Below, piece by piece: positions 63,426 through 64,000 of a DNA stretch of 64,000 nucleotides (position 1 is its first letter; every line of letters begins with the position of its first letter). Under the pieces are notes generated by a model. The model did not search any database and was not told the DNA's origin. It saw nothing but the letters and a program-made list of their open reading frames with translations. A program made the translations under genes and the position numbers. Origin of the DNA: a virus; the IMG/VR virus record IMGVR_UViG_3300009082_000021, positions 1-64,000 of that record; one strand, given 5' to 3'.

Positions 63426-64000
63426 GCCATCGCCTCCAGCCTGCGATTCACATCGTGGAGCTGGTCATTGACGATCTCGATCGCCTTCTCCAGTTTGGCG
63501 TGCTCGTGGGAGATTTTCGTGAGGGCGATGAAGCGATCGACGACTGGATGGTTGGTGTTGGGAATCCTCTGGCCAGCCAGCTTGGCGATCGGGGTGAAGG
63601 ACAAGCTGGCTTCCTTCGTCATCCCACTCGCCTTCAGATGCCCGGAGACCATCAGCATGGCCTCCTTCCACATCTGGGTCGGGGCGTAGCCATGCCAGGC
63701 CTTTCCGATGTCCTCCAGAGCCGTCCCGGCCAGAACTTCCCGGCGAACGGACTCGCAGAGGTCGTGGCGGACGTCGTGGAGGAGCACGCCGGAGGAAGCG
63801 TACTTGCTCCTCAGGTCGTCCCGGACACCTTCCAGACGTACGCGAAGGTCTGCGATCTCCTCCCCCGGGTTCGCCCGGATGGCGTGATCGAGCTGGGCGG
63901 TCTTTTCCATCTCCGACTTGATGCCGAATGCCTCGGCCAGGATCGAATCGGAGGCCATCGCGGTCTTGTAGTGACCGATGGGCGGCTGGTATCCGGCGGT
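63422..64000 (-). CDS. Virion-module protein, 5' end beyond the window
   Basis: The frame is open from 63422 to the right edge. The first ATG (63958) has no ribosome site and the 14 codons before it stay open and protein-like (TAGYQPPIGHYKTA), so the true start probably lies outside. Helical and charged; 'SEMEKTAQLDHAIR' echoes the KIA-type motifs of the module. No family recognised. Confidence 0.65.
   Translation of the reverse strand, partial: TAGYQPPIGHYKTAMASDSILAEAFGIKSEMEKTAQLDHAIRANPGEEIADLRVRLEGVRDDLRSKYASSGVLLHDVRHDLCESVRREVLAGTALEDIGKAWHGYAPTQMWKEAMLMVSGHLKASGMTKEASLSFTPIAKLAGQRIPNTNHPVVDRFIALTKISHEHAKLEKAIEIVNDQLHDVNRRLEAMA

Overview
This window is part of a large, GC-rich, tailed double-stranded DNA bacteriophage genome. 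It encodes a contractile-tail sheath, a probable tube protein, a probable major capsid protein, a capsid-maturation-type protease, about 25 recognisable tRNAs, and nucleotide-metabolism genes. There is no integrase, ribosomal RNA or host housekeeping operon. A myovirus of large-genome ('jumbo-like') character is the best reading; I cannot name the host or a close relative.

Layout. (1) 1-5838: a partial gene at the left edge, then a minus-strand tRNA array of canonical tRNAs plus several odd tRNA-like genes. Small genes are interleaved: an HNH endonuclease, a lipoprotein and cysteine-rich peptides. A bidirectional terminator separates the array from the rest. (2) 5839-13450: a minus-strand membrane metalloprotease pair; a minus-strand operon 10732-7602 (deoxynucleoside kinase, HAD phosphatase, small P-loop protein, unknowns); and four short plus-strand gene cassettes, each with its own promoter and hairpin. 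(3) 13974-19391: a plus-strand operon with a DEAH-type SF2 helicase and two zinc-ribbon-repeat proteins. (4) 19388-30833: about 37 very small plus-strand genes, mostly overlapping by ATGA-type junctions. They include a MazG-like pyrophosphohydrolase and a dCMP deaminase. (5) 30850-33604: an isolated unit in which one 396-residue protein gene is flanked by about 1.2 kb (5') and 0.3 kb (3') of G-rich, hairpin-rich non-coding sequence with repeats. (6) 33602-42262: a minus-strand PLD-like/zinc-finger cluster, then plus-strand small genes with a DHH phosphoesterase. (7) 42367-64000: the virion module, entirely minus strand, from a gene cut by the right edge through protease, scaffold-like, capsid, connectors, tail sheath and tube.

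Regulation. A bipartite promoter-like motif recurs at the head of transcription units: a 9-base A-rich box (TGCAAACCG, TGAAAAAGC and relatives), exactly 12 bases, then GG(C/T)ATAAG. I find it at 7031, 11118, 11765, 12208, 12723, 13898, 30850, 35842, 38876 and 39894 on plus, and at 10800 and 1493 on minus. It marks the starts of the accessory operons but I did not find it in front of the virion module, which suggests a separate temporal class.

How it fits together: kinase, deaminase and pyrophosphohydrolase shape the dNTP pool. The helicase, DHH phosphoesterase and PLD-like protein act on nucleic acids. The tRNA array supports translation. The right-hand third builds the particle. The least explained parts are the non-coding unit at 30850-33604 and the tRNA-like genes with shared insertions at 691-1316.
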